The translations under genes were made by a program, and so were the position numbers. From assembly GCF_021919345.1 (NCBI RefSeq), contig NZ_CP089293.1:310001-374000 (forward strand): DNA of 64,000 bases. Reading direction: 5' to 3'. The DNA is from Paenarthrobacter nicotinovorans (GTDB lineage: Bacteria > Actinomycetota > Actinomycetes > Actinomycetales > Micrococcaceae). Under the pieces are notes generated by a model. That model made no database searches. It worked only from the letters and a program-made list of their open reading frames with translations, and was not told the origin of the DNA. Shown here piece by piece: positions 43,864 to 51,837 of this stretch (position 1 is the stretch's first letter; each line of letters opens with the position of its first letter).

Positions 43864-44493
43864 TCAGGCGCCTTCGGTGAGCGTCACTCCGGGGATGCCC
43901 GACTGTTCCGGCAGGGGACGCGAGGGGCGTTCTGTCCGGATAGCGTCCTCGATCAGGGCCACAGGACGCTTCCAGGCTTCGGATCCCGGTTCCATGGTGT
44001 CCACTGCCCCTATCAGCATGGCCACCAGCCTGACCATGTCTTCGATAGTGATGTCCTTGCGCAGCGATCCCTGGCCCTGGCCGCGTTCCAAAAGTGTGGC
44101 CATGGACCCGATGAGCCCGCCCGTGATGCCCATGAGTAGCCCACGGCGGCCGGCGACGGCGTCAAGCAGATTGGCATCTTCGCTGGCAACCCGCATCACG
44201 GCGTCGATGACGTTGATGAGGCCTTCGGCGGCGTCCATGCCGTCCGCTGCCGCAGCGGCCACGGGGTCCACGTGCTGGCGCAATTGACGCGACAGTGCGG
44301 CGAGGACCAATTGCTCTTTGTCGGAGAAGTTGCGGAACAACGTTGCGGGGCCAACTCCAGCGGTGGCGGCAATGGTTTGCAGGGGCACGTCAGGACCGAA
44401 TTCACGGAAGCACTGCCGGGCGGCGGTAATGATCTTGTCTACGTTGCGTGCGGCGTCTGCCCTGAGGGGCTTGCGTTCAGAGGGCTGTTCCAT
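43864..44493 (-). CDS. TetR-family regulator
   Basis: 209 residues. The N-terminal helix-turn-helix is NVDKIITAARQCFREFGPDV, then LQTIAATAGVGPATLFRNFS. The ligand domain is variable. The ATG at 44493 gives the standard short arm before the first helix. It is divergent from the thiamine-binding protein gene, and a palindrome (44509-44520) lies in the gap, suggesting self-control or control of that gene. The inducer is unknown. Confidence 0.87.
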   Translation of the reverse strand: MEQPSERKPLRADAARNVDKIITAARQCFREFGPDVPLQTIAATAGVGPATLFRNFSDKEQLVLAALSRQLRQHVDPVAAAAADGMDAAEGLINVIDAVMRVASEDANLLDAVAGRRGLLMGITGGLIGSMATLLERGQGQGSLRKDITIEDMVRLVAMLIGAVDTMEPGSEAWKRPVALIEDAIRTERPSRPLPEQSGIPGVTLTEGA

Positions 44494-44508
44494 GCTTGTC
44501 AGGGTAGC

Positions 44509-44520
44509 AACGCAGGCGTT
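44509..44520. promoter_or_regulatory. candidate TetR operator AACGCAGGCGTT
   Basis: Five-base arms AACGC/GCGTT around AG, 16 bases upstream of the TetR start at 44493. Its position fits autoregulation, but the site is short and single. Confidence 0.35.
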
Positions 44521-44584
44521 CAGGCCTGTTGTTACGCGGGAGTAGGTTGTTATATGACAAACCGGCACATGAAACACTGGATTC

Positions 44585-44917
44585 ATGTTGCTTGCATTCT
44601 CAGTTGCCCCTTCGGGCCAGCCCGCTTCCGCCGCCAACGGTGGACCCACCCCTGACGCCTCCGTGCACGACGCCGTTGCTGCCGCCGTGAAGATCGTCCG
44701 CGAGTCCGGATTGCCCAACCAGACGGACTCCATGTTCACCACCATCGAAGGCGAATGGGACGAAGTTTTCGACGTCGTCAAACGGGCCACCGAGGCGGTC
44801 GGGCGCTATGGCAGCCGCGTCTCGCTGGTCATCAAGGCGGACATCCGCCCTGGTTACAGCGGCGAGCTGACCGGCAAGGTGGAGCGCCTGGAAGACGCCA
44901 TCTCCGCTTCGGAGTAG
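44585..44917 (+). CDS. MTH1187/YkoF-type thiamine-binding protein
   Basis: 110 residues of the thiamine-binding MTH1187 family, a small ferredoxin-like alpha/beta fold. MLLAFSVAPSG is the first strand, with VHDAVAAAVKIVRESGLPNQ and MFTTIEGEWDEVFDVVKRA following, then RVSLVIKADIRPG. The family binds thiamine or related ligands; its cellular job is unclear. Divergent from a TetR gene. The ATG at 44585 is the natural start. Confidence 0.82.
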   Translation: MLLAFSVAPSGQPASAANGGPTPDASVHDAVAAAVKIVRESGLPNQTDSMFTTIEGEWDEVFDVVKRATEAVGRYGSRVSLVIKADIRPGYSGELTGKVERLEDAISASE

Positions 44918-44957
44918 ATGCTTTCCCCGGCGGGCGGTCAGTGCCAGACTGGGGGCC

Positions 44958-45629
44958 ATGATTGAACACGTGACCGAACCCGGCTGGGTGGACGTCGAAC
45001 GGTACCTGACGGACGTCGTCGTGCATCCCGAACCTGCCCACCAGCGCGCGGTGGCTTCCGCCATGGAGGCCGGGATGCCTGCCATCGAGGTAGCGCCAAA
45101 CGCTGGCAAGCTGCTGAGGATGCTGGTGCAGATGTCGGGGGCCAGGCGTGTGCTGGAGATCGGAACGCTGGCTGGGTTCAGCAGTATGTGGATGGCCCAG
45201 GGACTGCCTGATGACGGCAGGATCGTTACGTGCGAATACCTCCGGAAGCACGCCGATGTTGCACGCGCCAACCTGGATGCTGCCGGCGTTGGCCACAAGG
45301 TGGACATCCGGGTGGGTGCGGCCCTGGACACGCTTCCGACGCTTGCAGGCCAGGAGGCGTTCGACTTTGTGTTCATTGATGCGGACAAGGAAAACGACGC
45401 CAATTACCTCGACTGGGCCATCCGGCTGGGTCACCCCGGCACGGTGATCGTGATGGACAACGTGATCTGGGACGGTGCCATCCTGGAGCCCGGGCGGGAC
45501 GAGACCAACGCTCCCGGAATCGTAAAGGCGCTGGAAATGATGGGGCAGGATCCGCGTCTGGATGCCACGGCCATCCAGACGGTAGGGAGCAAGGGCTGGG
45601 ACGGCTTCGCGATCGCGCGGGTGCGATAG
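44958..45629 (+). CDS. class I O-methyltransferase (family 3)
   Basis: 223 residues of the catechol/caffeoyl-CoA O-methyltransferase-like family. SAM-binding motif I is RRVLEIGTLAGFSSMWMAQG. The metal-binding region FDFVFIDADKENDANYLDWA and VIVMDNVIWDG carry the acidic ligands. It methylates a hydroxyl of an unknown small molecule. The stop abuts the GTG start of the GNAT gene (45627-45630), so the pair is co-transcribed. Confidence 0.87.
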   Translation: MIEHVTEPGWVDVERYLTDVVVHPEPAHQRAVASAMEAGMPAIEVAPNAGKLLRMLVQMSGARRVLEIGTLAGFSSMWMAQGLPDDGRIVTCEYLRKHADVARANLDAAGVGHKVDIRVGAALDTLPTLAGQEAFDFVFIDADKENDANYLDWAIRLGHPGTVIVMDNVIWDGAILEPGRDETNAPGIVKALEMMGQDPRLDATAIQTVGSKGWDGFAIARVR

Positions 45630-46127
45630 GTGGACTTCACGCTTCGCCCTGCAACGGTGGACGATGCCCGGGCCATGGCCGTGATGCACCTCCAGTCATG
45701 GCGCGAGAGCTATGGACGGCTCCTGCCCGATGAGTTCTTTGCCAAACAGGAAGCAGGATTGCCCCAACGCATCGACAAGTACGAGGAGTCAATCGCCGCG
45801 GGCCATGCAAGGATGCTGGCTTTCGGCCCCGATGGCGACCTGGTGGGGCTCGGAGCAGCTGGTCAGGGCAACCACGAGGACCGCCCGTGCGATACGGAAT
45901 TGTTCATGCTTTACACCTTGGAACGGATCCACGGGAGGGGAGTTGGACAGGCGCTGGTGGACGCCTTGATCGGGGACGCTCCGGCTTACCTGTGGGTCCT
46001 GGACGACAATCCGCGGGCCCAGGCTTTCTACCGCCGCAACGGGTTCGTCCCTGACGGCAAGCGCCAGTTGTGCGACCCATCGTGGTATTCGCTCCCGGAG
46101 CATCGGATGGTACGCCCCGGCGTCTGA
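45630..46127 (+). CDS. GNAT-family N-acetyltransferase
   Basis: 165 residues with the GNAT core: FTLRPATVDDARAMAVMHLQ at the start, ELFMLYTLERIHGRGVGQAL as the acetyl-CoA-binding strand-loop, and VLDDNPRAQAFYRRNGF near the end. The GTG at 45630 directly follows the methyltransferase stop. Which amine is acetylated is unknown. Confidence 0.87.
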   Translation: MDFTLRPATVDDARAMAVMHLQSWRESYGRLLPDEFFAKQEAGLPQRIDKYEESIAAGHARMLAFGPDGDLVGLGAAGQGNHEDRPCDTELFMLYTLERIHGRGVGQALVDALIGDAPAYLWVLDDNPRAQAFYRRNGFVPDGKRQLCDPSWYSLPEHRMVRPGV

Positions 46128-46134
46128 TCCTGAG

Positions 46135-46287
46135 TCAGCGCTCGCTCTCCTCGGGCTGGTCCATGTCCAGCGGCGAGTCGAGCAGGCCCGGCGGTTTGGG
46201 CACCCGCGCGAGCAGGAGGCAGACCACCGTCAGCCACGCCACTGCTGCGGTCAGTACCTCCGCCCATACCGATGCTCCAAGTTCCAT
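46135..46287 (-). CDS. 50-residue single-span membrane protein
   Basis: A short frame of 50 codons plus stop. It encodes one hydrophobic helix (WAEVLTAAVAWLTVVCLLLA) and then a polar acidic tail (LDMDQPEESER). It fills the gap between the GNAT and spermidine-synthase-like genes on the opposite strand. No convincing ribosome site precedes the ATG, which lowers confidence. The family is not recognised. Confidence 0.5.
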   Translation of the reverse strand: MELGASVWAEVLTAAVAWLTVVCLLLARVPKPPGLLDSPLDMDQPEESER

Positions 46288-46319
46288 GTAGCGATCATAT
46301 GGCTCAGCGGAGCAAAATT

Positions 46320-46333
46320 GTAAGTATCCTTAC
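46320..46333. promoter_or_regulatory. inverted repeat GTAAG-TATC-CTTAC
   Basis: Five-base perfect arms around a 4-base spacer, in the 118-base gap before the spermidine-synthase-like gene and after the small divergent gene. It may be an operator. A regulator is not evident nearby. Confidence 0.35.
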
Positions 46334-46405
46334 TACTGATGTGACTGAATCGGGTAACACTGCACTCCACTAGGCTGGAACCATGGATCAGGCAGGGCGG
46401 CAATA

Positions 46406-47281
46406 GTGGCGAAACGCGGAAAAAGGTCGACGGCGGGAGTCGTCGAGGTGCCCTCCGGCACCCGTCCTGACGGCCCGGTGGCAGGCGTCTATTACATCGA
46501 TACCGGCGACTGCGAATTGCTGCAGGACCAGGACAACTCCAACGGCTGGCTGCTGAAAATCAACGGTGTCATGAGCTCCCATATCGACCTCGCGGACCCC
46601 CTGTTCCTGGACTTCGAGTACATGCGGTGGATTGCGGCCTTGGTGGAATCCCGATGGCCCAGGGAGTACAAGCCCAAGCTGCGTGCACTCCATCTGGGCG
46701 GTGGGGCGTGCTCCATGGCGCGGTACTTCCACTCGGCGTACCCCGAAGCGCGGCAGGTGGTTGTGGAGCTTGACGGCAAGCTGGCCGACTACGTCCGTGG
46801 CTGGTTCGATCTGCCCAAGGCGCCGTTGCTGAGGATCCGCGTGGGAGAAGCCCGGGAAGTCACAGAGTCCCTCACTCCGGATACCCGCGACCTCATCATC
46901 CGCGATGTTTTTGCCGGAGCCTTCACGCCACGTGCCCTGACCACTCGGGAGTTCACGGCCCATGCCGATGCCGTACTCGCCGCTGACGGACTGTATGTGG
47001 TCAACTCAGGGGATGCGCCGGACCTGAAGAATGCCCGGGCAGACGCCGCCACTATCGCAGACACCTTCGAGCACACCATGATCATTGCTGATCCGGCCAT
47101 GCTCAAAGGGCGCCGGTACGGCAACATGATCATGGCCGGCAGCCACGTTCCTTTCGGCGATGACCCCGCCCTGGCGCGCAGGTTGCTGGGCGGCGGCGTG
47201 CCGGCCCACATCTGGGACGATGCCAAGGTACGGGCCTTCGCAGCCGGAACCCCGGTGCGGCACGATCCTCCTGCCGAGTGA
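46406..47281 (+). CDS. spermidine synthase-like methyltransferase-fold protein
   Basis: 291 residues of the spermidine-synthase-like fold. LRALHLGGGACSMARYFHSA is the nucleotide-binding loop and QVVVELDGKLADYVRGWF the acidic site. RDLIIRDVFAGAFTPRAL corresponds to the catalytic region. Actinobacterial members of this group are not proven polyamine synthases, and other aminopropyl or methyl transfers are possible. The GTG at 46406 is used. Convergent with the ABC transporter genes. Confidence 0.8.
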   Translation: MAKRGKRSTAGVVEVPSGTRPDGPVAGVYYIDTGDCELLQDQDNSNGWLLKINGVMSSHIDLADPLFLDFEYMRWIAALVESRWPREYKPKLRALHLGGGACSMARYFHSAYPEARQVVVELDGKLADYVRGWFDLPKAPLLRIRVGEAREVTESLTPDTRDLIIRDVFAGAFTPRALTTREFTAHADAVLAADGLYVVNSGDAPDLKNARADAATIADTFEHTMIIADPAMLKGRRYGNMIMAGSHVPFGDDPALARRLLGGGVPAHIWDDAKVRAFAAGTPVRHDPPAE

Positions 47282-47283
47282 CG

Positions 47284-49071
47284 TTACCCCCGGCTCAAGG
47301 AGCTGTTCCAAGCCTCCCATAAGGTGGCATACCGGCCGCCGTGGGCCAACAATTCCTGGTGCGGACCGGACTCAACAAGCCTTCCGTGCTCCATCACCAC
47401 CACCGTATCCGCGGAGGCGGCCTGCGACAGCCGGTGCGCGATCACCACGGACGTTCTGCCTGCCAGGGCAGCTTCCGCGGCCTGGTCAAGCATGGTTGCC
47501 GAACCCGTTCCTGCCTCCGCCGTCGCTTCGTCCAGAACGGCGATCGGCGGGTCCTTGAGCAGGAGCCGTGCAAGGGCTACTTGTTGCGCCTGCTCGGGGG
47601 TGAGCTGGTGGCCGCCGGCACCTACGGGAGTCTCCAGTCCGTCGTCGAGCGTTTCACTCCAAGTGGCCCCTACCGTGTGCAGGACCTGCCGCAATTCCGC
47701 AGGGGAAGCGTTCGGCTTGGCGAGCCTGAGGTCCTCGGCGAGGGTGCCGGAGAAGACATGCACTTCCTGGCTCACCATGGCAATGCGTTGATGCAGCTCC
47801 GCGGGGTGGGCGCTGGCGGAATTGAGGCCCCCCACCAGGGCAGTCCCGCGTTGGGGTTGTTCCAAGCCCATGATGACCTTGGCCAGTGTGGTCTTGCCTG
47901 CCCCTGACGTTCCCACGATGGCCACACGTTCGCCGGGTTTGATTGTGAGGGACACTCCGTTGAGCGCGGGACGCTGGCCGGGGTAGGCGAAGGAGACATC
48001 GTCCAAGACGATTCCGGCGTCCTTTTCCGGGGCGGTGCCACCCGGGGCGGTGCCGTCAGGCTTGGTCCGGTCCGGGGGAGCAGCCGGCCCCGCGGATTGC
48101 GTCAGCCCGAACATCCGGCCCAGGCCCGCGGCTGCCTTCTGGAGCTCGTCGAACTGCCCCAGGACCAGGCCAATCGGATCGAATAACCGGTAGAAATACA
48201 GTGCCGCTGCCGTCGCTGCCCCAATGGTTACCGCGCCCTCGGCGTGTAGCCAGAACCCCACCAGCAAAACGGCGGACAGCCCAATGAGCTCGGCCAGGTT
48301 GAGGCGGTTGTAGAAGCGGGTCAGGTAGCCAACCCCGCGCAACGAATGGCCGATGTTTTCCCGGGAGGCTGCCGCCACAAGATCGGCATGGCGTTCTGCC
48401 AGTCCCAGCGCCACGACAGACGCCGAACCGTGGACGGTCTCGATGATCTGCTCGGTCCGGTTGGCCTCGGTGATCCGGACCGTCCGATAGATGGGGGCGG
48501 TCCGTTTGAGGAACCAGCGCAACGTGATGACCTGCAAGGGTGCCGCAACCAGCACGGCGACGGCGAACCGCCAGTCGATCACACCCAGGCCAAACAGTGT
48601 CACGGCAATGGTGAACGCTGCGCTGGTGAACGCGGGCAGCACGCGGGAGATGGCCTCGCTGACGGCCTCCACGTCGCCGGAAACCCGCGCAACGACGTCG
48701 CCGATCCCTGCCTTTTCCAGTTGTGCCAGCGGCTTGCGGACTGCTGCTGCGAACACGTCCTCGCGCAGTCCTGCCAACGCTTCCTCGCAGATCCGGGCCA
48801 GGAGATTCTGTCCCAGAATTCCTAGGAGTGCTCCCAAGCCACCGGCCACCAACAAGGAAACGGCCAGCCACAGCAAAGACAGGACGTCTCCACCCGTCGC
48901 CGCAATATTGACCATCATGCCCAGGATTGCCGGAGCCGCGAGCCCGCAGCAGGATGCTGCCAGCAAGACCAGGATGGTCAACGTGAGCCTGCCCGGACGC
49001 TGAGCCAACAGGCGCCACATGGCCTTCCGTGTTTCACGGGGAGAGGCTATGGGAAGAATTTCGATGCTCAT
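47284..49071 (-). CDS. ABC exporter half with intact Walker motifs and degenerate signature
   Basis: 595 residues: a six-helix transmembrane domain (about 20-310) and a nucleotide-binding domain (about 355-595). Walker A GTSGAGKTT (387-395), Walker B IAVLDEAT (510-517) and the H-loop (AHRLS, H546) are intact. The LSGGQ signature is replaced by LTPEQ (490-494). It overlaps the upstream half by four bases (49068-49071). With that half it should form a heterodimer with one functional ATP site. The layout resembles IrtAB, the mycobacterial exporter-fold importer of siderophores. The adjacent iron genes support a siderophore role. Confidence 0.83.
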   Translation of the reverse strand: MSIEILPIASPRETRKAMWRLLAQRPGRLTLTILVLLAASCCGLAAPAILGMMVNIAATGGDVLSLLWLAVSLLVAGGLGALLGILGQNLLARICEEALAGLREDVFAAAVRKPLAQLEKAGIGDVVARVSGDVEAVSEAISRVLPAFTSAAFTIAVTLFGLGVIDWRFAVAVLVAAPLQVITLRWFLKRTAPIYRTVRITEANRTEQIIETVHGSASVVALGLAERHADLVAAASRENIGHSLRGVGYLTRFYNRLNLAELIGLSAVLLVGFWLHAEGAVTIGAATAAALYFYRLFDPIGLVLGQFDELQKAAAGLGRMFGLTQSAGPAAPPDRTKPDGTAPGGTAPEKDAGIVLDDVSFAYPGQRPALNGVSLTIKPGERVAIVGTSGAGKTTLAKVIMGLEQPQRGTALVGGLNSASAHPAELHQRIAMVSQEVHVFSGTLAEDLRLAKPNASPAELRQVLHTVGATWSETLDDGLETPVGAGGHQLTPEQAQQVALARLLLKDPPIAVLDEATAEAGTGSATMLDQAAEAALAGRTSVVIAHRLSQAASADTVVVMEHGRLVESGPHQELLAHGGRYATLWEAWNSSLSRG

Positions 49072-50837
49072 GAACCCACCACTTCGCGGTAGCCGGCGGA
49101 GGTGGCAAGAAGCTCGCGGTGGGTGCCTGTTTCCGCCGGACCGCCCGCACCCGCCATGACTACGCGGTGGCACGCCGCCAGCAGCGTGGGACTGGTTGTT
49201 ACCAGGACCAGCGCCTTGTCGGGGAAGTTCCGCAAGCCGTCGGCGATCACGGCTTCCGTGGCGGTATCGACGGCGGTGGTGGGGTCGTGGAGGACCAGTA
49301 CCGGTTGCGGCTGGTGCAGTGAGCGCCCCAGTACCAGCCGTTGCCGCTGGCCGCCGGAGAGGCTCTGGCCATGACCGGTCAGGACGGTTTCGGTGCCGTC
49401 GGGCAGCCCGGACACAAAGTCCCCGACGGCGGCAGCGGCCATGGCGCGTTCCTCCAGCAGGGCGGTGGGTGCCGCGACGTTTTCGCGGACACTGCCCCGG
49501 AACAGGACACCATCGTGGTTGTCGGCAAAGACCTGCGAGCGGATGTGGCCGGGGTCGAGCCCTGCGGCATCCTGGCCATCAATGGAGATGAGGCCAGGCG
49601 GGGTGGGTACGCGGACGCCAAGGGTGTCCACCAACTGCCTCGCCTGCGTGCTGTCGGGGAGGACGATCCCCACGATTTCTCCGGCTGACGCCGTGAAGGC
49701 GGGCAAGGTGCTGTCTGCTGCGCCGCTGTGGATTTCGAGCAGCGGGGCGCTGGTCGCCGCGGACCGGGCGTCCGGCGTCGTGCGCTCTTTCGGCTCACGT
49801 GAGCCGGGCTGTTCGGGGGCCGGCACTGCGGCCGGTTCCTCCAATACGGCCGCGATCCGCGCCGCGGAGGCACGCTTTTGAGCCAGTTCCACACTCAGGA
49901 ACCCGAGCCAGGTCATGGGTCCCTGGACGAATTGGGCCACGCCAACAACCGCCACCAATTGACCCACGGAGATTGTCCCTTGGAGGGCAAACCAGGCCGC
50001 GAAGAAGGCGATGCCGGCCAGGAACGCCGCAGAGAGGGCGGTGCCGGCGCCTGTGTAGGCGGACTTGGCGCGGATGGCTTTCAGCGCCGAAGCCAACGAG
50101 ACCCGGCTCGCGGAGCGGTACCGGGTGATGGCTGCGTCCTCGGCGCCGAGGCCCTTCAAGGGGCGGGAACCGGTAATGAAGTCCGTCGCCAGGGCTCCTG
50201 CCCGCGCGGCCGTGGACTGTTCAGCGTCGCTGCGGTTTTCCAGCGGTTGGGTGAGGTGATGCATGACGAGCAGCATCACCGGGGTCGCCAGGAGGACGGC
50301 AAGCCCCAAGGGCACGGAGATCAGCAGCAACGTGACGGCGGAGGTTACCAGCCCGGCCACGGCAGCCAGGCCGCCGCTGATCAGCCAGGAAAGTCCTGCA
50401 ACCCTGTCGGCGTCGGAGGACGCGATGGCGACGATTTCGCCGGGCGCTCGCCGGCTGGCCATGCCGCGGGGGTGAAGGTTTCGTTCCACGACGAGTTGGC
50501 GGAGGTCGTGGGAGCCGTAGTTGAAGGAGCGCTCAGTGGCCAGCGTCCCGAGCCGCCACGAGAGCGCCAGGACCACGAAGACCACGGCCAGGGCGCCCAG
50601 CCACCCAAGGAGAGCGGCGACGTCGTTCGGTTGGATGGCGTTGTCCACCGCCGCGCCGATGGTGGCCGGCACCAAAGCCTCGCTGACCTGGTGCAGCGCG
50701 AGCCCGGCACAGCCTCCCAGCAGCAACTTCCATCGGCCGTTCGCAAACAGGGCGAACGTGAAGATCCGGGATACCTTCCACGGTGCTTGCTTGTTGCGCC
50801 CGGGCGGGCAGGACTGAAGAGCGGAACTGGAAGGCAT
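49068..50837 (-). CDS. ABC exporter half with degenerate ATP site and intact signature
   Basis: 589 residues: a membrane domain (~25-310), then a nucleotide-binding domain whose ATP site is lost. The Walker A position reads LPDSTQARQ (about 393), with no GxxGxGKS. Walker B is VLVLHDPTT (about 513-521), with His for Asp and Asp for Glu. The H-loop is VTTSP. The signature LSGGQ (493-497) is intact, complementing the partner's defect. Starts at 50858 (GTG), 50846 and 50837 (ATG) are possible; the last lies below the iron box and is preferred. Iron-box control is expected. Confidence 0.8.
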   Translation of the reverse strand: MPSSSALQSCPPGRNKQAPWKVSRIFTFALFANGRWKLLLGGCAGLALHQVSEALVPATIGAAVDNAIQPNDVAALLGWLGALAVVFVVLALSWRLGTLATERSFNYGSHDLRQLVVERNLHPRGMASRRAPGEIVAIASSDADRVAGLSWLISGGLAAVAGLVTSAVTLLLISVPLGLAVLLATPVMLLVMHHLTQPLENRSDAEQSTAARAGALATDFITGSRPLKGLGAEDAAITRYRSASRVSLASALKAIRAKSAYTGAGTALSAAFLAGIAFFAAWFALQGTISVGQLVAVVGVAQFVQGPMTWLGFLSVELAQKRASAARIAAVLEEPAAVPAPEQPGSREPKERTTPDARSAATSAPLLEIHSGAADSTLPAFTASAGEIVGIVLPDSTQARQLVDTLGVRVPTPPGLISIDGQDAAGLDPGHIRSQVFADNHDGVLFRGSVRENVAAPTALLEERAMAAAAVGDFVSGLPDGTETVLTGHGQSLSGGQRQRLVLGRSLHQPQPVLVLHDPTTAVDTATEAVIADGLRNFPDKALVLVTTSPTLLAACHRVVMAGAGGPAETGTHRELLATSAGYREVVGS

Positions 50838-50843
50838 GCTTAC

Positions 50844-50862
50844 CATAGTAAGGCTCACCTAA
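50844..50862. promoter_or_regulatory. candidate IdeR/DmdR iron box 1
   Basis: The 19-base site matches the consensus TTAGGTTAGGCTAACCTAA at 13 of 19 positions, including AGGCT and CACCTAA. It lies between the divergent ABC exporter and AraC genes and overlaps alternative exporter starts. Confidence 0.6.
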
Positions 50863-50877
50863 CTTCGAGAAGGCCAG

Positions 50878-51714
50878 ATGACCCGCCAAGCTATATCGCA
50901 ATCCGGACATACGCCGCCGGTGGAAGCAGGCGGCAGCCTTTCCACGCCGCATGTCCGTGGTGTCCATACGGGATACTTCGAGTGCGCGACGCCGGCTACC
51001 TGGACTGAACACGTCCATGAAACCCATGAACTGCTTTGGGGCGCCCGTGGTGTGCTCACGGTGGAAGCCGACGACGGGTTCTTCGCGGTCCCTTCGACGC
51101 TGGGCCTATGGATCCCGGCGGGCGTGGCGCACGCGGTGAAATCGACCCAGGGTACGGGCTTTTACTGCTCGCACATTGATGCGCAGGTGGCTCCCGCGCT
51201 GGCACATCGAACCGTGGCTGTCACGGTGCCCGCGGCCGCGCAGGAGTTGCTGCGCCACATGAGCACCTTTGACATGGACGATTCCATCCGGCGGAGATCC
51301 GAGCATGTTGTGGTGGGGCTGCTCGAGGTCGTTGATTCCCGGCCGATGCTGCTGCCCATGCCCACCGATCCGCGGCTGGAACTGATGGCCAGGGCGCTTC
51401 TTGATGATCCGGCCCTGGATCGTTCGTTGGAGGAGTGGAGCGTTGTGGTTGCCGTCAGCGTGCGTAACTTGTCCCGGCTGTTCCATAAGGAAACCGGGAT
51501 GACCTTTGCCCAGTGGCGGATCCACGCCCGGGTGCGCGTGGCGTTGGGTTTGCTGGCGGCCGGCTACCCGGTGTCGTCGGTCAGCAGGCGTGTGGGTTAC
51601 AACAATCCGAGCGCGTTCGTGCAGGTGTTCCGAAAGGTGATGGGGCACACTCCTGGCTGGTACGTGGCGTCGCTGAAGGCCGGAAATCATCAGCCTTTGG
51701 CCGGTTCCGAATAG
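50878..51714 (+). CDS. AraC-family regulator of the siderophore locus
   Basis: 278 residues. An N-terminal cupin-like sensor (HETHELLWGARGVLTVEADD, then TLGLWIPAGVAHAVKS) is followed by a C-terminal AraC double helix-turn-helix (AVSVRNLSRLFHKETGMTFA and SSVSRRVGYNNPSAFVQVFR). The site GAGAAGG upstream supports the ATG at 50878. It is divergent from the exporter pair and precedes the receptor operon, so it probably activates siderophore uptake on sensing the ligand. Confidence 0.87.
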   Translation: MTRQAISQSGHTPPVEAGGSLSTPHVRGVHTGYFECATPATWTEHVHETHELLWGARGVLTVEADDGFFAVPSTLGLWIPAGVAHAVKSTQGTGFYCSHIDAQVAPALAHRTVAVTVPAAAQELLRHMSTFDMDDSIRRRSEHVVVGLLEVVDSRPMLLPMPTDPRLELMARALLDDPALDRSLEEWSVVVAVSVRNLSRLFHKETGMTFAQWRIHARVRVALGLLAAGYPVSSVSRRVGYNNPSAFVQVFRKVMGHTPGWYVASLKAGNHQPLAGSE

Positions 51715-51743
51715 AATCCGGCGGTCTCTTCGAGGAGTATGTT

Positions 51744-51762
51744 GTTAGGGTAGGTATACCTA
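51744..51762. promoter_or_regulatory. IdeR/DmdR iron box 2, TTAGGGTAGGTATACCTAA
   Basis: A 19-base palindrome matching the iron-box consensus TTAGGTTAGGCTAACCTAA at 15 of 19 positions. It is located 76 bases before the receptor start at 51838. Iron-bound repressor would shut off the whole uptake operon. Confidence 0.78.
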
Positions 51763-51837
51763 ACTTCGGCGGCCGGATGACAAAGCAGCGCCGCTACCGG
51801 GAGCTCTCCGCCTCCCCTGAGAATCAAGAGGACCGCA

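Noticed and set aside
49878..51008. A 376-residue + strand frame opposite the ABC exporter half
   Set aside because: An antisense shadow: Gly/Gln/Arg-rich, no domains, and it runs into the AraC gene.
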